From Cyanobacteria bacterium HKST-UBA02 (GTDB taxonomy: Bacteria; Cyanobacteriota; Vampirovibrionia; Obscuribacterales; Obscuribacteraceae), in the NCBI GenBank assembly GCA_020431945.1, contig JAGQHH010000019.1, positions 1 through 8,331 of the forward strand: a stretch of 8,331 nt of DNA, in the 5' to 3' direction. This document shows, piece after piece, positions 7,601 through 8,331 of this stretch (positions are counted from its first letter, which is position 1; each line of letters opens with the position of its first letter). Under the pieces are notes generated by a model. It saw nothing but the letters and a program-made list of their open reading frames with translations. It was not told where the DNA came from and searched no databases. Position numbers and translations under genes: made by a program.

Positions 7601-8331
7601 AAGAAATCCACCAGATCCTGGCGGGGGCTGGCCGGTGAAGGATCTTTTACTTCTGCCGGCTCTGACGCGGATGACGCTGCGACAGCCTCTTCCGGCGGGG
7701 CGACAGCCTGATTGGAGCCGGTGGTGAAGAACTCCTCGGGATTGAAATCTGGTCCCACCTGGTTGACGAAATCGAAAGATCCACGAGCTTCGGTACTGTT
7801 TCCGGACAGACTATCACCGATACCGGCAGTCCGGGCTGCGTTCTCTGTCTTACTTTCGGGGATCGGGCTCATAGCCTCCGATGTCATTACATCAGCAGCT
7901 TTCTCGACAGCTGTGGGAATCGCCGGCTCGAGTTCGGAATCCGCCTGCCCCGCGGAAAGCGCTGCAGTCATTTGCGAAGCCAGATCCGGGGTTGCTTGAG
8001 GCTCCGGTACCGCCGTCGGCTGGATCGGGGCGCCGCCTTCGGAGCCGGAACCGGATACATCGGGGGCGATCGGGGCACTTTCCTTAGGAAGCGAAGTTGC
8101 CGAAGGAACAGAAGCCGGGCCGACCGGAGCGCCGATGGCTATGGAAACGGCGCTGGAAGAAAAACCGGGGCTTCTAAAAGACTGGAAATAAGTTCCGGGT
8201 ACAACAGGTCCCCCGGAGTTCTGGCTCGGGGGCGCCTCCCCGGTGTTTTCCTGAGACGCAGTGCTGGCAGAGCTTTCAGCACGCTCAACAGGAGGCGACT
8301 CAAGCGCCGAAGATTCTGCGGCCTGGGCTGC
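4621..8331 (-). CDS. Membrane-anchored VirD4/TraG-like (HerA/FtsK superfamily) ATPase with an extracytoplasmic domain, 5' end outside the window
   Basis: The frame is open from the right edge to a TAA at 4623-4621, giving 1236 visible residues (numbered here from the edge). The first in-window ATG, at 7971, is probably not the start, because the same Ala/Ser/Pro/Glu-rich sequence continues upstream without a stop. Residues 1-423 are low complexity with acidic and basic blocks. A membrane helix lies at about 424-446, a Gln/Pro/Gly-rich linker at 455-520, the GRW domain at 525-647, and a second helix at 696-721. The ATPase follows: Walker A GSGDKGKT (796-803), VVVIDSDGQL (821-830) where relatives have a DPHG-type motif, an NPL motif near 866, and Walker B ALYIDEMDNF with D1063/E1064. 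A lysine-rich tail ends the protein. The family is known for pumping DNA or presenting substrates to type IV secretion channels; here an N-in, ATPase-in topology is inferred. The long N-terminal extension and large ectodomain are not typical of VirD4. The exact substrate is unknown. The ATPase assignment is firm; a conjugation role is not. Confidence 0.88.
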   Translation of the reverse strand, partial: AAQAAESSALESPPVERAESSASTASQENTGEAPPSQNSGGPVVPGTYFQSFRSPGFSSSAVSIAIGAPVGPASVPSATSLPKESAPIAPDVSGSGSEGGAPIQPTAVPEPQATPDLASQMTAALSAGQADSELEPAIPTAVEKAADVMTSEAMSPIPESKTENAARTAGIGDSLSGNSTEARGSFDFVNQVGPDFNPEEFFTTGSNQAVAPPEEAVAASSASEPAEVKDPSPASPRQDLVDFFGEDKSGSQNPIASTSMSSSSESFTSGSSGDDAFDFFSGSPVSKTEMQAESMPETPPLEATAVREEPPVLRVADEPPVSKPWAEDEEKDERPKVAMPRGVKARPSTSLDDEEEESEEEELETGGPRPKRRSFSGNTIKPQAVKSKKDKDDEEDDEESGGAGGVIDWMEGDVNLAGQNVTRKTAVVLVAVGVFILVQIPGWCMTFFSALTGGGGQPQQAQQMPNPGVNPGMPQQMARAPQQQGPQSALSFGKRLPGLGGQPGPMPGQPGQPQNASLDPSGFPVVGGRWQVVTFSGKQPFQSQMMINQTGAQFAGQGQDGLGMFEIAGILQPPDRIDFKKVYDKDAKRKGAITEPMIYSARLEQQGDSNLFMANGGWKSHKREGFENSIYNPARMVPISGRFQAKQLVAQTTTVATNPVPMPGIPSLPKLGGPNIGNPLSGLSPGHGQTKIQATQNLFLTIALCCIGAGAAIFLFFLMLFGPAGKMNVWEKQKYIPSQFKPQHMKMVRELGKRLTPGAVPFGKRLEWAWWWPFTPTQLNLPADIRTQNPHILLIGSGDKGKTRLIAGMVTHDIKSKDRAVVVIDSDGQLSDLIIEWIAAQPEGREFAKRVMLVDPTYKGGSVAYNPLEMPDDGDLQAASSAIVHGFKAIYTEPPGAQSQWNAQTANILRNAALLLMVNGRTLTDLPNLLQDNDFRDIMLESVERRKNEKTEYITILETWNQYKKLARTDQWINWVEPILNRVGPMLSDGRIRPILTKPVSDLKLRDIISEKKILIVKVPQGELDQNANLLGSLIVTGLQQAAMSFCKGKRETEERPVALYIDEMDNFIEKETIENLTSETKRYQVGFVGCLKTLQHLPEDYRSQLIINMGTLCVFALAKKDGDMLGPQMFRVDGRKIKHQTIQNFFNKVNTSPQFELIMDEEKLNIDRIVGQEEQTFFCYRVGTVAGTFKLKAHDFKDIPERKIDRKLVEKMHAVADLSEDGGKKKKKKSDRDVA
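4641..4662 (-). repeat. Homopurine tract encoding the polylysine tail of the membrane ATPase
   Basis: A pure pyrimidine run on the plus strand encodes GGKKKKKKS a few codons before the stop. Six consecutive lysines at the C-terminus of a DNA-pump-type ATPase could contact nucleic acid or acidic phospholipid; this is inference. The AAG/AAA repeat is a plausible slippage site. Confidence 0.5.
6391..6759 (-). other. GRW domain of the membrane ATPase (predicted extracytoplasmic beta domain)
   Basis: This is the segment between the two membrane helices of the large ATPase. Landmarks in order are GGRWQVVTF, INQTGAQFAGQG, DGLGMFEIAGIL, DRIDFKKVYD, EPMIYSARL, GGW and SGRFQAKQL. Alternating polar and hydrophobic residues with glycines at turns suggest a small beta barrel or sandwich. 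The G-x-G-x-D-x-x-G-x-F-x-I-x-G and I-x-F-x-K-x-Y spacing recalls lipocalin/avidin-like small domains seen in assorted bacterial proteins, but that fold guess is from memory of the pattern and not tested. The Gln/Pro/Gly-rich linker before it would hold it away from the membrane. Confidence 0.6.
6772..6969 (-). repeat. Gln/Pro/Gly-rich linker repeat in the membrane ATPase
   Basis: Right after the first membrane helix the protein becomes rich in Gln, Pro, Gly and Met, with repeats such as QPGPMPGQPGQPQ and two NPG steps. At the DNA level this gives repeated CCGGGC-type hexamers. On the inferred topology it is extracytoplasmic, acting as a stalk for the following domain or spanning cell-wall material. 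Confidence 0.5.
7132..7281 (-). repeat. Low-complexity codon repeats encoding acidic and basic blocks
   Basis: Runs of GAA/GAG/GAC codons encode LDDEEEESEEEELE (7281-7240) and, after a Lys/Arg-rich stretch, KDDEEDDEES (about 7161-7132). They lie in the disordered N-terminal part of the membrane ATPase, ending about 70 bases before its first membrane helix. The alternating charge blocks suggest a flexible cytoplasmic tether or docking segment. The near-trinucleotide repetition makes length change by slippage plausible. Confidence 0.6.

Overview
The window holds three protein-coding genes, all on the minus strand and read from right to left. They fill nearly everything except one 149-base gap. 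There are no RNA genes, transposases, integrases, CRISPR arrays or phage structural genes that I can recognise. The sequence looks bacterial: dense one-strand gene packing, a GTG start, and GC around 50-55% by partial hand count. Nothing in it fixes the phylum. The long Ala/Ser/Pro/Gln-rich and acidic disordered segments are unusual for proteobacterial conjugation genes and hint at a less studied lineage, but that is only an impression.

Right part (4621-8331): gene A is a very large membrane protein whose 5' end lies beyond the right edge. In order it has more than 420 residues of low-complexity sequence, a membrane helix, a Gln/Pro/Gly-rich linker, a predicted extracytoplasmic domain (called here the 'GRW domain' after its first motif), a second membrane helix, and a VirD4/TraG/HerA-type ATPase at the C-terminus. 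Middle (2979-4607): gene B starts 13 bases after gene A stops. It is an N-terminal zinc ribbon, a disordered stretch, a membrane helix, a GRW domain that resembles the one in A, and a final membrane helix. It looks like gene A with the ATPase removed and a zinc ribbon in view. Left part (1-2829): gene C is a soluble HerA/VirB4-type ATPase (DUF87-like core) with its own long N-terminal region and a late CxxCxxxC motif. It is one uninterrupted frame that runs off the left edge.

The gap between B and C (2830-2978) contains an AT-rich island inside an imperfect inverted repeat that ends a few bases before the start of C. This could carry a promoter or a translational control element for C.

Taken together, two different FtsK/HerA-superfamily pumps, one membrane-anchored and one soluble, are encoded beside a membrane protein that shares the membrane pump's outward-facing domain. 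The simplest reading is a DNA- or protein-translocating membrane machine distantly related to type IV secretion/conjugation. No relaxase, VirB8/9/10-like channel protein, nuclease or toxin is visible, so cargo and purpose stay open. The paired GRW domains are the part I consider most likely to be undescribed.
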